Shown: one piece after another, positions 8,576 through 18,006 of the stretch
How the letters are laid out: each line of letters starts with the position of its first letter
Position numbering within the stretch: position 1 is the first letter of the stretch
Program-made: the position numbers and the translations under genes
Origin: SIAQ01 sp963767835
GTDB lineage: Bacteria > Planctomycetota > Planctomycetia > Gemmatales > Gemmataceae
Length of the DNA: 64,000 nt
Reading direction: 5' to 3'
Assembly: GCA_963767835.1 (NCBI GenBank)
Contig: CAVYFY010000014.1
Coordinates: forward strand, 124,001 to 188,000
Notes under the pieces: generated by a model
Database searches by the model: none
Seen by the model: only the letters and a program-made list of their open reading frames with translations
What the model was told of the DNA's origin: nothing

Positions 8576-9300
8576 ATGATAGCCTTCAACTGCCCCGGAT
8601 GCCAAAGATCCTTCTGCGTGGGGGACGAGCTCGCTGGCAGAAAAACTAAGTGCCCCGAATGTCGTGCCCCCATTCGCGTGCCCGCGACAGATAGCACAGC
8701 TTTCGCCCCTGTCCCGCCAGCGTCCCCTCGGTCCAAAGAACGGGCCACCGGCCCTGTACCGATGCAACAGGATAATTCCAACTCAATAGCTAAATTGCGC
8801 ACGAGGTGGATGACGGGATGGTCGGCACGGGCTTGGGTCATTGCCGCATTTGCCACAACCACCGGGATAGCACTGGTGGTGCTGCTGATCTTGGTCGCAA
8901 CCCGTGGGTCGGGGAGCGCGATTAAGCTAAATAGCAGGGATGCTAGCGGAGGCTTGACGTCCAAGCGATCCCTTTCGGCCGATCAAAGCAAGAAGGTAAT
9001 GGACGCCTTGCGAGCGCTGAGAAGCTCGATGCCGCCACTGATGTGGGAGTCCAAGTCGCTCGCTACCATGATCTAGTCACTGACGCTAAACAAGCGGTCG
9101 ACGAAGCCGTCCGGGTCTTGCCAGCTAGCGAGTTGAAATCTCTTCTTAATGAGGCCCTGGGCCACCACAGAGAAGCAGCGACCCGATGGGCCGACAATGT
9201 TAGGCTAAACATTCCTTCCGAGAACGATACTTTGGTAACGGGCAATTTTCGACGCGCCAAAACCGTTACCGGAAAAGCTAGAGCGCTTGTAGGCAATTGA
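8576..9300 (+). CDS. zinc-ribbon, single-pass membrane protein, one frameshift
   Basis: Starts MIAFNCPGCQRSFCVGDELAG, a CxxC...CxxC zinc ribbon (CPGC, then CPEC) at residues ~6-33 typical of planctomycete membrane proteins with an N-terminal MJ0042-like ribbon. A proline/serine linker follows, then one transmembrane helix at about residues 92-114 (VIAAFATTTGIALVVLLILV). The outer part continues as DALRALRKLDAATDVGVQVA only if one A is restored near 9020; otherwise the frame stops at 9076. The continuation to 9300 is a helical segment (ARYHDLVTDAKQAVDEAVRV). Restored length about 241 residues. GAGGAAG upstream supports the start. Function unknown; a membrane sensor or scaffold is possible. Confidence 0.65.
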
Positions 9301-9537
9301 GCCGAGTTCCTCAACATCATCCCGCCCGTGTGCACACGCTGGCCAGGCCTGGCGCAGATGCCCGCCGGCATTCTTCCGCCGCAAGTTTTTCGCGGTGCCG
9401 CACCTATTGGTGTGTCGGCCGCTCGCGCTTTTGGTTATTTGCTGATACAAAATCGGAGAATGCGACGTGGAGTTGCAGTGGAACCACAATCGTGATATTG
9501 TAACTCCAAGTCCCCTCATCTGCGAGGAACCGAAGTC

Positions 9538-10842
9538 ATGACCAATCACCTTCTTTCCCGCCGTGCGATGCTCCGCGGCGTCGGCGTGTCCATGGCGCTC
9601 CCCTGGCTCGAATCGCTCGACTTCCTGGGGCGTACAGCCGGCGGCCGGCGCCGGTCAGCGGAGGCGCCGGTGCGGCTGGCCGTGCTGTTCGCCGGCAATG
9701 GCTTTCATGGCCGCGAATGGTGGGCGCGTGGTTCGGGCCGCACGATGGAGCTGGGCCAGGTGTTGCGGCCGCTCGCCGACTTCCGCGACAAGATGCTCTT
9801 CATCAGCGGGCTGTACAACGCTGAGGCGCAGCGCGGCAATATCCACAGCTCGCAGACCGGCAATCTCCTCTCCGGCGCGCCGCTCGCTTCCGGCGGCGAA
9901 ATCCGCTCCGGCATCAGCTTCGATCAACTCGCCGCCCAGCGCCTCGGCAACGCGACCAAGGTTCCCAGCCTCGTTCTCGCCTGTGAGCCGGCCAATCCGT
10001 CGGTTCACAAGAATTACTCGATGATCTACAGTTCGCACATCTCCTGGTCGTCGCCGACGACGCCGACGCCGCTGGAAACCTATCCCGCGCTGGCCTTCGA
10101 TCAGCTTTTCCGCGATGAGGCCGGGCGCGGCGACCGCAGCGTTCTCGATGCCGTTCTGGCGGATGCCCGCGATGTGCGCCGGCAGATCAGCAACGGCGAT
10201 CAGCGCAAGCTCGACGAATATCTCGATTCGGTGCGCGAAGTCGAGCAGCGCATCGACCGGGCCGGCCGGCGCGGCGAATTGCAAGGCTGGCGGCCAACCC
10301 TCGAACGCCCCAACATCCCCCGCCCCGCCGACGGCATCCCCCAGAACATCGCCGAACACATGCGGCTCATGTGCGACATCTTGGTACTCGCATTCCAGAC
10401 CGACACCACGCGAGTCTGCACGCTCAAGCTGAACAATGATCATTCCTCGCTGCGCTTCCCGCACCTGCGCGTCGATTACATGATCCACCATCTCCTGTCG
10501 CATTCCGACACCGCCGACTGGCTGCGCGTCAATCAGTTTTTCGTCGAGCAGGTGGCGTACATCGCCCGCCGGCTCGACGCCATCCGGGAGGGGGAACGCA
10601 CCTGCCTGGACAACACGATGCTGCTGTTCCTGTCGAGCATGATGACCGGGCAACACGACGCCAGCCAGCTGCCGGCGATCCTGGTCGGTCGAGGGGGCGG
10701 TCGCATCGAGGGGGGCCGGGTGCTCAATTATCGCAACCAGGCGAACCGCCAGATGTGCCGGCTGTATCTCTCGATGCTGGATAAACTTAACGTGCGTCCG
10801 GGCCGATTCGGCGATGCCACCGAGCCGCTCGGCGAGGTGTAA
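9538..10842 (+). CDS. DUF1552 family exported protein
   Basis: A 434-residue protein starting MTNHLLSRRAMLRGVGVSMALPWLESL, an S-R-R-x-x-L-R-G Tat-like signal typical of DUF1552. Later blocks fit the family: APVRLAVLFAGNGFH, LFISGLYN, LLSGAPLASGGEIRSGISFDQ, RRQISNGDQRKLDEYLDSVREVEQRI, HMRLMCDILVLAFQTDTTRV, and a C-terminal D-N-T-M-L-L-F-L-S. The fold resembles alkaline-phosphatase/DUF1501-type exported enzymes. In planctomycetes DUF1552 usually travels with DUF1587/1588/1592/1595 cytochrome proteins, but here no such partner adjoins, so it is an orphan. Its role is not established. Confidence 0.85.
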   Translation: MTNHLLSRRAMLRGVGVSMALPWLESLDFLGRTAGGRRRSAEAPVRLAVLFAGNGFHGREWWARGSGRTMELGQVLRPLADFRDKMLFISGLYNAEAQRGNIHSSQTGNLLSGAPLASGGEIRSGISFDQLAAQRLGNATKVPSLVLACEPANPSVHKNYSMIYSSHISWSSPTTPTPLETYPALAFDQLFRDEAGRGDRSVLDAVLADARDVRRQISNGDQRKLDEYLDSVREVEQRIDRAGRRGELQGWRPTLERPNIPRPADGIPQNIAEHMRLMCDILVLAFQTDTTRVCTLKLNNDHSSLRFPHLRVDYMIHHLLSHSDTADWLRVNQFFVEQVAYIARRLDAIREGERTCLDNTMLLFLSSMMTGQHDASQLPAILVGRGGGRIEGGRVLNYRNQANRQMCRLYLSMLDKLNVRPGRFGDATEPLGEV

Positions 10843-10974
10843 ATTGAAATATTCGCTTGTGTCGGGCATGCCCCTCTTGCAGAACGGCCAGGAATGGCCT
10901 AATATGGTGCTGTCCTCTCTGAAGGTGCTGGTGACTGGGCGACGCCGGCGCTGGAGGAGAGGACATTTTTTTTT

Positions 10975-11068
10975 GCGCAAGTCAAAAAGAAAAAGTAAAA
11001 AAATAGAAAGTGCAATATGCATTACCTTCCACTTTCTGTTTTTTTACTTTTTCCTTTTTGACTTGCGC
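10975..11068. repeat. 94-nt long hairpin just before the subtilase start
   Basis: Left arm 10975-11012 (38 nt) and right arm 11030-11068 (39 nt) are reverse complements except for one mismatch and one bulged base; the loop is 17 nt. Each arm begins GCGCAAGTCAAAAAG and is A-rich on one side, T-rich on the other. The right arm ends 2 bp before the ATG at 11071, so any start-proximal ribosome site would sit inside the stem. A T8 tract precedes the left arm. It could be a terminator for the DUF1552 gene or a translation-blocking structure for the peptidase. Confidence 0.75.
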
Positions 11069-11070
11069 AC

Positions 11071-11859
11071 ATGAGCGACGTGTTCGACGAATTGCGAAGC
11101 CTGATTACGCCCGCGCGGCTCTTGCACGATCCGCGTGCCACCGGCGAAGGAATCCGCGTTTGCGTCATCGACAGCGGCATCGAGCGGGCCGCGCTGGAGG
11201 TGAAGCACGGGCCGGCGCTCAAGCGCATTGAGGGGGGCATCTTTACCGCTGACCGTGCCGAACCGTTGCCCTACGAAGGCCGGCAGAGCACGCCGCACGG
11301 CACCACGGTCGCCGACATCTTGTTGACGATTGCGCCGGCGGTTCAGCTTTTCTCCGCCGACGTGTTCGGCCCCGCCGGCGCGACCGAGGTGGAAACCGTC
11401 ATCAAGGCGCTGCGCTGGGCCTACGATGTCTGGAAGTGCAAGGTCGTCAATTTATCGCTCGGCGTCACGGAGCAAAAGCTCCAGCAATTGCCTCGGCGTC
11501 AGCAACTTTTGCGTGTGATCGAGGAAGGCTATTTCAAGGACGTGCTGATCGTCGCCGCCGCCCACAACGATCATCCCTTCACGCGCAGCTATCCAGCCAT
11601 GTTCGCGCCGCCTCTCTTGTCGGTGGACAAACGACTCTTCGAGAACCCGCTCGAATTCGCGTATCAGCCGCGCGAGCAGATCGAATTCCAGGCACACGGT
11701 CGCGGCTACTTCGGCCCCTTCGCGACGGAGCCTGCGACGAGCTGGGCGGCGCCACACCTGAGCGGCATCGCGGCGCGACTGTTGTCGCTCGAGCCGGGGT
11801 TGAAGCCATTCGAGATGAAGACCCTGTTGTATTGGCTGTGCCGGTCCGCCCAAGCCTAG
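11071..11859 (+). CDS. S8 (subtilisin-like) serine peptidase, no signal peptide
   Basis: A 262-residue minimal subtilase. The triad is complete: Asp in VCVIDSG (~residue 31), His in STPHGTTVAD (~77), Ser in ATSWAAPHLSG (~226). The oxyanion Asn is in IVAAAHND, where the usual glycine before Asn is a histidine. There is no signal peptide, propeptide or extra domain, so it should act in the cytosol. No Shine-Dalgarno is visible because the ATG is preceded by the right arm of the 94-nt hairpin. Its neighbour on the other side is the convergent XRE/DUF2442 gene; a small stem (ACCCC/GGGGT, about 11871-11887) lies between the two stop codons. Its substrate is unknown. Confidence 0.85.
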   Translation: MSDVFDELRSLITPARLLHDPRATGEGIRVCVIDSGIERAALEVKHGPALKRIEGGIFTADRAEPLPYEGRQSTPHGTTVADILLTIAPAVQLFSADVFGPAGATEVETVIKALRWAYDVWKCKVVNLSLGVTEQKLQQLPRRQQLLRVIEEGYFKDVLIVAAAHNDHPFTRSYPAMFAPPLLSVDKRLFENPLEFAYQPREQIEFQAHGRGYFGPFATEPATSWAAPHLSGIAARLLSLEPGLKPFEMKTLLYWLCRSAQA

Positions 11860-11891
11860 GCAGGTGGCACCCCGAGCACCTGGGGTTCAGT

Positions 11892-12611
11892 TCAGATCGC
11901 CAAAACCGCCTGCCATTTCTTCGCATTCAGCGAATAGCCGCCGAACTTGCCGCCGCCTGGATTGGCATGTCGAAGCAGCTTCAATCGAGCGTATTTGTGC
12001 TCCGGATACTGTTGCAGAAATGCCTCGACCAAATCCGTCGCTTTCACATGCATAACTGGTTCGCGCGCATTCTCACTCCGAAGACGGCTTTTCCATTGCA
12101 TGAACTCGTGGAGTGTCCATGTCCAAGCGTGCTTGTCAATGAGAAGCGCCGCGTGAACGCGCAAGGCGGCGGCGATTGCATGGATTGTCGCGATTTGCGG
12201 CGTCACGTGGTCATGTTCGAGCCGGGATAGATTCGGTTTGGCGATACCGCACTTGGCCGCGAGTGCGCCAAGGGTTAGCCCACGCAACTCGCGGATTTCT
12301 CGAATGCGGCCACCGATTCCGGTCGCAGCGTGCGCCTTTTCCCTGTGCCACGCATACGCCGGCTCGCAGATGTGAAGCACGAAATCGGTTGCGAAGTCGA
12401 TCTTTGCGCCCGTGCCGAATTCGACGACGGCAGCATGGCCATCGTGAATGACGCGGATTCGCTTGGGTTTCGCATGGGGGTCCCAATCCTCGGCTTTTTC
12501 AAGAGCGCAGATTGGCATGGCGTAGGTTTTGCCGTTGTCAAGTCCGCAAAAAATCACGCCGCCGTCAGTTGACAAGCCGACGTGCCGAAATCGAGGTTCG
12601 TCAGATTCCAT
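11892..12611 (-). CDS. DUF2442-like + XRE HTH protein (predicted antitoxin/autoregulator)
   Basis: A 239-residue protein with two recognisable parts. Residues ~1-90 (FRHVGLSTDGGVIFCGLDNG..., ending in FVLHI) resemble DUF2442, which pairs with DUF4160. Residues ~98-155 are a classic XRE helix-turn-helix (IRELRGLTLGALAAKCGIAK, PNLSRLEHDHVTPQIATIHA). The last ~80 residues are unrecognised. The ATG at 12611 overlaps the 3' end of the DUF4160 gene by 11 bp, so the two are translationally coupled, toxin-like gene first. The DNA-binding domain fits the perfect palindrome just upstream of the pair. I infer an autoregulated toxin-antitoxin-like module; no toxicity is shown. Confidence 0.7.
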   Translation of the reverse strand: MESDEPRFRHVGLSTDGGVIFCGLDNGKTYAMPICALEKAEDWDPHAKPKRIRVIHDGHAAVVEFGTGAKIDFATDFVLHICEPAYAWHREKAHAATGIGGRIREIRELRGLTLGALAAKCGIAKPNLSRLEHDHVTPQIATIHAIAAALRVHAALLIDKHAWTWTLHEFMQWKSRLRSENAREPVMHVKATDLVEAFLQQYPEHKYARLKLLRHANPGGGKFGGYSLNAKKWQAVLAI

Positions 12612-12801
12612 TGTCCTTCCTCCATTTCGCAATGGCCGCGTCGGCCTGCTTTTTGTGGCGCCTCGGGCCGATCATCCATTTGCCGGCTTCCAGGTTGAAT
12701 TTGCCGATCGAGCAGCCATCTTTGCGCACATGGCAATGCAGTGGCGGATGGTCGGCTTTGTACATCGTGATCTTGAACCCATTGACGGTCCACTCCGCCA
12801 T
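12601..12801 (-). CDS. DUF4160-like small protein (toxin-like partner)
   Basis: A 66-residue protein, MAEWTVNGFKITMYKADHPP..., with the DUF4160 hallmark H-P-P-L-H-C-H-V-R-x-D-G followed by a strand (SIGKFNLE) and a terminal lysine-rich helix. DUF4160 genes commonly sit next to DUF2442 genes and are often predicted as toxin-antitoxin pairs. The start at 12801 is chosen because GGAG lies 6 nt upstream; the ATG at 12813 would fall directly behind the predicted -10 box. Its stop overlaps the next start by 11 bp. Confidence 0.7.
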   Translation of the reverse strand: MAEWTVNGFKITMYKADHPPLHCHVRKDGCSIGKFNLEAGKWMIGPRRHKKQADAAIAKWRKDNGI

Positions 12802-12816
12802 GTCCGTCTCCATAAT

Positions 12817-12832
12817 GTTATCACGTGATAAC
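12817..12832. promoter_or_regulatory. perfect 16-bp palindromic operator GTTATCACGTGATAAC
   Basis: The palindrome lies 15 bp upstream of the DUF4160 start. On the minus strand it sits between TTGTTT (candidate -35) and TAACAT (candidate -10, overlapping the palindrome end), 16 nt apart. A repressor here would block RNA polymerase. The XRE protein of the same operon is the obvious candidate ligand. Confidence 0.65.
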
Positions 12833-12868
12833 CAGAAAACAAGTGCCAATTTGCGGATTCACGCCCCA

Positions 12869-13726
12869 TCATCCCCCGAAAGCGTCGAGCTTATCCTCGT
12901 CCGATTGCACCAGTTGCTCGCATAGCGCGTTGAGGTCATCGAGCACATCGCTGACACGTTCCGGCCGATTCTTCGGATCGTACTCCAGGCAGCGGTGGAT
13001 CAGCTCGGCGAGCCGCTTCGGCGTTTGCGGGGCGAGCTCCGTCACCGGCTTGAGCAAGGTGCGGAATAGCTTGGCGTTCATGCCGGGCCTGCCGGAGTCG
13101 GCGATCGTGCTTGGCGGCAGCCGCAGCGTCGTCAGCCGATACATCGTCGCGCCGAAGTTGTAGATGTCGGTGCGCTCGTTGACCGTTGTGTGCTTGGATT
13201 GCTCCGGGGCCATATATTCCGGCGTCCCCTGCACGCGTTCCTTGCGCTCCCCCTTGATCCAGGCCAGTCCGTAATCGATGATCTTGATCTCGCCGGCCTT
13301 GCTCAAAAGGATGTTGTTCGGCTTCAGATCGGCATGGCAGACGCCGCGGCGGTGCATGTGCATCAAGGCGGCCGCGATTTTGGCGAACGCCTGCACCAGC
13401 CAGGGGAGCTTGAGCTTGATGAATTGGTCGATGGTTTTGCCGTTGACGTATTCGATGAGCAGGTGGACCTTGCGAACGCGGAACAGCCAATCGCGCTGCG
13501 TTTCGAGGGCGTGGATCTTGATGAGGTTGACGTGGTCGAGCATCTGGCCGACGCGGAATTCCAACTCGGCCTGGTCGCGGTATTTGCTGTCGTCCTTGTC
13601 GTCGACGGGGACAACCTTGAGGGCGAACTGGCGGTTGTCGCGATGGCGGCGGATATGGTAGGTAGTGCTGTGCGCGCCTTTGCCGAGCTCCGCGAGAACC
13701 TGGAATGTACCGATGCTTTCCGCCAT
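12869..13726 (-). CDS. Hanks-type Ser/Thr protein kinase, soluble
   Basis: A 285-residue kinase domain without membrane helix or sensor. Seen in order: glycine loop LGKGAHSTTY (~14-23), VAIK-type lysine in FALKVV, alpha-C glutamate region (AELEFRVGQM), catalytic loop HADLKPNN (His-Ala-Asp: the arginine of HRD is missing, so a non-RD kinase), DYG in place of DFG (IIDYGLAW), and GTPEYMAPEQ before subdomain IX. The catalytic Asp and metal-binding Asp are present, so activity is expected. It is transcribed towards the DUF4160 module but separated from it by 67 bp, and diverges from putA. Targets are unknown. Confidence 0.9.
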   Translation of the reverse strand: MAESIGTFQVLAELGKGAHSTTYHIRRHRDNRQFALKVVPVDDKDDSKYRDQAELEFRVGQMLDHVNLIKIHALETQRDWLFRVRKVHLLIEYVNGKTIDQFIKLKLPWLVQAFAKIAAALMHMHRRGVCHADLKPNNILLSKAGEIKIIDYGLAWIKGERKERVQGTPEYMAPEQSKHTTVNERTDIYNFGATMYRLTTLRLPPSTIADSGRPGMNAKLFRTLLKPVTELAPQTPKRLAELIHRCLEYDPKNRPERVSDVLDDLNALCEQLVQSDEDKLDAFGG

Positions 13727-13744
13727 GCGTCATTACCGGGCTTA

Positions 13745-13782
13745 CCGCTTGCGGCGCGAGCACATGCCTGCGCCGCAAGCGG
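13745..13782. repeat. inverted repeat, stem-loop
   Basis: CCGCTTGCGGCGC (13745-13757) and its exact complement GCGCCGCAAGCGG (13770-13782) flank a 12-nt loop. It lies between the divergent kinase and putA genes. The word GCCGCTTGCGGC looks like a dispersed extragenic palindrome; copy number in the genome is not visible here. Confidence 0.6.
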
Positions 13783-13857
13783 CTAAACGAAATCAGCGCT
13801 TGACCATATTATTATGGATAGACCCCGCATTCAGCATGTCCTTGTGACGGAGCGATT

Positions 13858-16850
13858 GTGCCGGCGCTGAAACTTGATGCCAAAAAGTTGGAGCAATTGA
13901 CCCGCGCGTACGGTCAGGAAATATTCGCGCGGGTGTCGCAGCGCAGTCCGCTTCTATTCACGCCGGCCTGGTGGGACGAGCGCCTGATGGGCTTGACCAT
14001 GCACGACGAGGCGGTCAAGGTCCAGCTGTTCCGCTTCATCGACGTCTTGCCGCAGCTGCGCGGCACCGACGCGATCACGCGCCATTTAAGCGAATATTTC
14101 CATGAGGCGAGAGCGCACCTGCCCGGCTGGGCGCGGCTCGTCCTGCGTTTGCAGCCTCAGCAGGGACTGCTTGCCGACCTGATTGCCCGCACGGCCCGCC
14201 GCAATGCCGAGAACCTGGCGCGCAAGTTTATTGCAGGCGCCAATCTCGAAGAAGCGATTAACGCGGTCGAAAGATTGCGACGCAAGCAATTGACGTTTAC
14301 GGTCGATCTTTTGGGCGAAGCGACCATCACCGAGAAGGAAGCGGAGAAAAGCCAGCGGGATTATCTGGAATTGCTTGCCGGCCTGAGCGAAGAAGTCAAT
14401 GCATGGCCGGCGCGCGACCTGATCGACCGCGACGCACACGGCCCATTGCCTCGCGTTAATGTGTCGATCAAGCTTTCTTCGCTGTTCAGTCAGTTCGATC
14501 CGATGGCGCCGGACCACACCAGCGCCAGTAGTGCGCGAGCGCTTGCGGCCCATCCTACGTTCGGCGATCAAGCATCGGGCGTTCGTCAATTTCGACATGG
14601 AGCAATCGGCATTCAAGGAGTTGACGATCCACATTTTCCAGGAAATTCTCGACGAGGCGGAATTCCGCTCCTGGCCCGACGCCGGCATAGCGATTCAGGC
14701 GTACCTGCGGTCCTGCGAGGCCGACTTGCAAAACTTGCTCGATTGGGCGAAACGCCGCGGCACTCCGGTCGGCATTCGGCTCATCAAAGGGGCGTACTGG
14801 GATTACGAAACGGTGGTCGCCGCCCAGGAAGATTGGCCATTGCCCGTGTTCGCGCACAAATGGGAGACCGACGCCTGCTACGAGCGGATGTCGCTGTTTT
14901 TGATCGAGAGTCATCAATGGCTACGGCCGGCGTTCGGCAGCCATAATGTGCGCAGCCTGGCCCACGCCTTGGCCGCCGCCCAGCTTGCCGAATTGCCCGA
15001 GCGCACCTGCGAACTCCAGATGCTTTACGGCATGGCCGATCCCATCAAAGATGCGCTCGTCGGATTGCGGCAGCGCGTCCGCGTCTACACGCCGTATGGA
15101 CAACTGCTGCCTGGAATGGCGTACCTGGTGCGCCGGCTGCTCGAGAACACTGCGAACACCTCATTCTTGCGAGCCAGCTTCGCCGACTGCGTGCCCGAGG
15201 AGAAATTGCTCATGAATCCAGCGACGTTGACGTTTAGCGCTCGCAACGAAGCGCCGGTCACTGCGTCCCACATATTCAAAAACGAGCCCGTCGCCGATTT
15301 CAGCAAGGACGAAAGCCGTCAGCGCATGCAGGACGCCCTCGCCGCCGTTCGCAAGCAGCTCGGCCAATCCTATCCGCTGGTCATCAACGGCCAGAAGATC
15401 GCGACCAGCGAGACCATCGATTCGGTCAATCCCTCGCACCTGCGCGAGATCGTCGGCAAGTGCGGCAGGGCGACGAAAGAGCACGCGACCAAAGCGATCG
15501 AAGCTGCCCAAGCCGCGTTTCTGAGTGTGGCGCGAAGTCGATGCCGACGAGCGGGCCGATTATCTCGTGAAGGCGGCGACGATCATGCGACGGCGGCGCT
15601 TCGAGCTGGCGGCGTGGCAGGTCTTCGAATGCGCCAAGAACTGGCGCGAAGCCGACGCCGACGTGTGCGAGGCGATCGATTTCCTGGAATATTACGCGCT
15701 GGAAATGCGCCGGCTCGCCGCGCCGACGTCGCGCAACCTGCCTGGCGAGGAGAACGCCTTCTTCTACGAGCCACGCGGTGTCAGCGTCGTGATCGCGCCG
15801 TGGAATTTTCCGCTGGCGATCCTGTGCGGCATGACTTCTGCCGCTCTTGTCACCGGCAACACGGCCATCATGAAACCCGCGGAGCAATCCTCCGTCATCG
15901 CCGCCAAGTTGATGGAAATCTTCGAGGAAGCCGGCTTTCCCGCGGGCGTCGTCAATTATCTGCCCGGCATCGGCGAGGAGATCGGACCCACGCTTGCCGA
16001 GCATCCCGATGTCGCCCTGGTCGCCTTCACCGGCTCACGCGGCGTCGGCATGTTGCTCAATCGCCAAACCGCCGAACTCGCCCAGGGCCAGACGCACATC
16101 AAGAAGCTCATTGCCGAGTTAGGAGGCAAGAACGCCATCATCATCGACGATGACGCCGACCTTGACGAAGCGGTGAGCGGCGTCGTCGCCAGCGCCTTCG
16201 GCTATCAGGGGCAGAAATGCTCGGCGTGCTCGCGCATCATCGTCCTGGAATCGTTGCACGATGTCTTCCTCGAACGCCTGATCGAAGCGACGCGCAGCCT
16301 GAAGATCGGCCCCGCGGAAGATCCGAGCTGCAAGGTCGGCCCCGTCATCGACGACGAAGCCCGCCGGCGCATTCTCGGCTACATCGACAAGGGAAAGCAG
16401 GAATGCCGGCTCGCATTCGCCGGCGAATTGGGTTTTCTCGTCAACGAAGGAACCTACGTCGCCCCGCACATTTTCGCCGACGTGGCCCCGACGGCCATCA
16501 TCGCCCAGGAGGAAATCTTCGGTCCCGTCCTCGCGGTCATCAAAGCAACAAGCCTTGCCGAAGCCTTGCAAATCGCCAACGGCACCGCGTACGCCCTGAC
16601 CGGCGGCATCTATTCGCGCAGCCCGGACAACATTCGCATGGTCAAACGCGAATTCCGCGTCGGCAATCTTTATGTCAATCGCAAGATCACCGGCGCCCTT
16701 GTGAGCCGGCAGCCCTTCGGCGGCTTCAAGATGTCCGGCGTCGGCTCGAAAGCGGGCGGCCCCGATTATTTGTTGCAATTCCTCCTGCCACGCGTTATTA
16801 CCGAAAATACCATGCGGCGCGGCTTCGCTCCGAATATACTGGAATCGTAA
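13858..16850 (+). CDS. putA: bifunctional proline dehydrogenase / glutamate semialdehyde dehydrogenase, two frameshifts
   Basis: Converts proline to glutamate in two steps: FAD-dependent proline oxidation, then NAD-dependent oxidation of glutamate semialdehyde. Length ~997 residues matches the non-DNA-binding PutA type. PRODH motifs: SIKLSSLF, AFVNFDMEQSAFK, GIRLIKGAYWDYE, FGSHNVRS, ELQMLYGM. The ALDH part has APWNFPLAI, FTGSRGVGM, ELGGKNAI (general base region), the nucleophile Cys in GYQGQKCSACSR, and EEIFGPVL. Frame breaks lie near 14525 (DHTSA then VVRERLRP) and near 15526 (AAFLS then WREVDADER); on both sides the sequence is fully conserved. The start is GTG 13858 with GGAG upstream. Reading errors are more likely than a pseudogene. 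Confidence 0.9.
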
Positions 16851-16900
16851 ACCCGCCGGCTTCACCGCCACACCTGCATCTTCGTTCAAGGAGTCTCTCG

Positions 16901-17994
16901 ATGAAACGCTTTCAGCTCGGCCTCGCGACATTTGCCTGCTTGTGCGCCACCTTCGTGTGGCGCAGACCCCGTCGGAATTCAAGGGACACGACAATCTGGT
17001 TCAAAGCGTGGCCATTTCCCAAGATGGAGCCATCCTCGCCAGCGCCAGTGATGGAACCGTTATCCTCTGGGACTTTGCGAAGGGGAAGGAACTTTTCGTC
17101 CTCAAGGGCCACACGGGGAACGTCAACTCCGTCACCTTCAACAAGGATGCCTCTCTTCTCGCAAGCGCCGGCGCCGACAAGAACATCCGATTATGGAACC
17201 CCAAGGACGGCAAAAGCCTAAAGGAAATCAAAGGGCACACGGACGGCGTGATGTGCGTTGTCTTCAGCCCCGACGGCGCGCTCCTGGCCTCGGGCAGCGG
17301 CGGCGCGGACAAATCGGTCCGCCTCTGGGATGTCAAGGAAGGCAAAGAACTCAAAAACCTCGGCACGCACGGCGGCAGCGTCTACAGCGTCGCTTTCAAT
17401 GCCAGCGGCACCGAGCTCGCTTCGACCGGCGATGACGGCATCATCAAGATATGGGATGTCAAGGGCCAAAAAGAAATCAAGGCGATGAAAGTCGAGTTGT
17501 CCAAGCCGCCCGTGAAAAAAGAAGACAAGAAGGAAGAGCCCAAGGACAAGGACGCGAAGGACAAGAAAGTCGGCAAAAAGGATATGGGAAAAAAAGTAGA
17601 ACCCAAGGAGCTGCGCGAGGCCTTTAGCGCCGTCGTTTTCAGCCCCGACGGCAAGGATCTTCTCACCGTCGGCCACGATAAGTACTTGCGCTACTGGAGC
17701 ATCGCCGACGGCAAGGAAACCAAGAAGATCGGCCCCACCAAGGACTGGATTTTCAGCATGGCGATCTCCAAGGACGGCGCCAAAGTGCTTACCGCAGGCT
17801 ATGGCGGCAGCCTGCGCGTTTACGACATTGCCACCGGCAATAAAATCTTCGACGACGAAAAAGAAAAAATCGACCGCAAGCAGCAAATAACCTACAGTGC
17901 CGTGTTCACTCCCGACGGCAAGGCAATCATCACCGGCCAGCATGACCTCAAATCGGGCAAAGGAATCGTCAAAGTGATCGTGATCCAAAAATGA
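16901..17994 (+). CDS. exported WD40-repeat protein, one frameshift in the signal region
   Basis: ATG 16901 follows AAGGAG by 6 nt and encodes MKRFQLGLATFACLCATFV, a signal peptide. Restoring one base near 16958 joins it to AQTPSEFKGHDNLVQ..., giving ~364 residues with signal cleavage before QTP. Six or seven WD40 blades follow, with typical LASASDGTVILWD, NIRLWNPKDGK, SVRLWDVKEGKE endings. Between blades, residues ~195-230 are a lysine/glutamate/aspartate-rich insertion with little structure. Such proteins in planctomycetes often assist cytochrome or sulfatase clusters; here no partner is evident. An IS element has inserted 7-12 bp behind its stop codon. Confidence 0.8.
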
Positions 17995-18006
17995 CGATTG
18001 CAATTC

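Noticed and set aside
9655..11022. 455-codon minus-strand frame opposite the DUF1552 gene
   Set aside because: Antisense shadow; its own start lies in the hairpin region and the protein resembles nothing known.
12817..12832. Recombination or attachment site
   Set aside because: The palindrome lies between promoter boxes of an XRE-containing operon and has no second copy nearby, so an operator explains it better.
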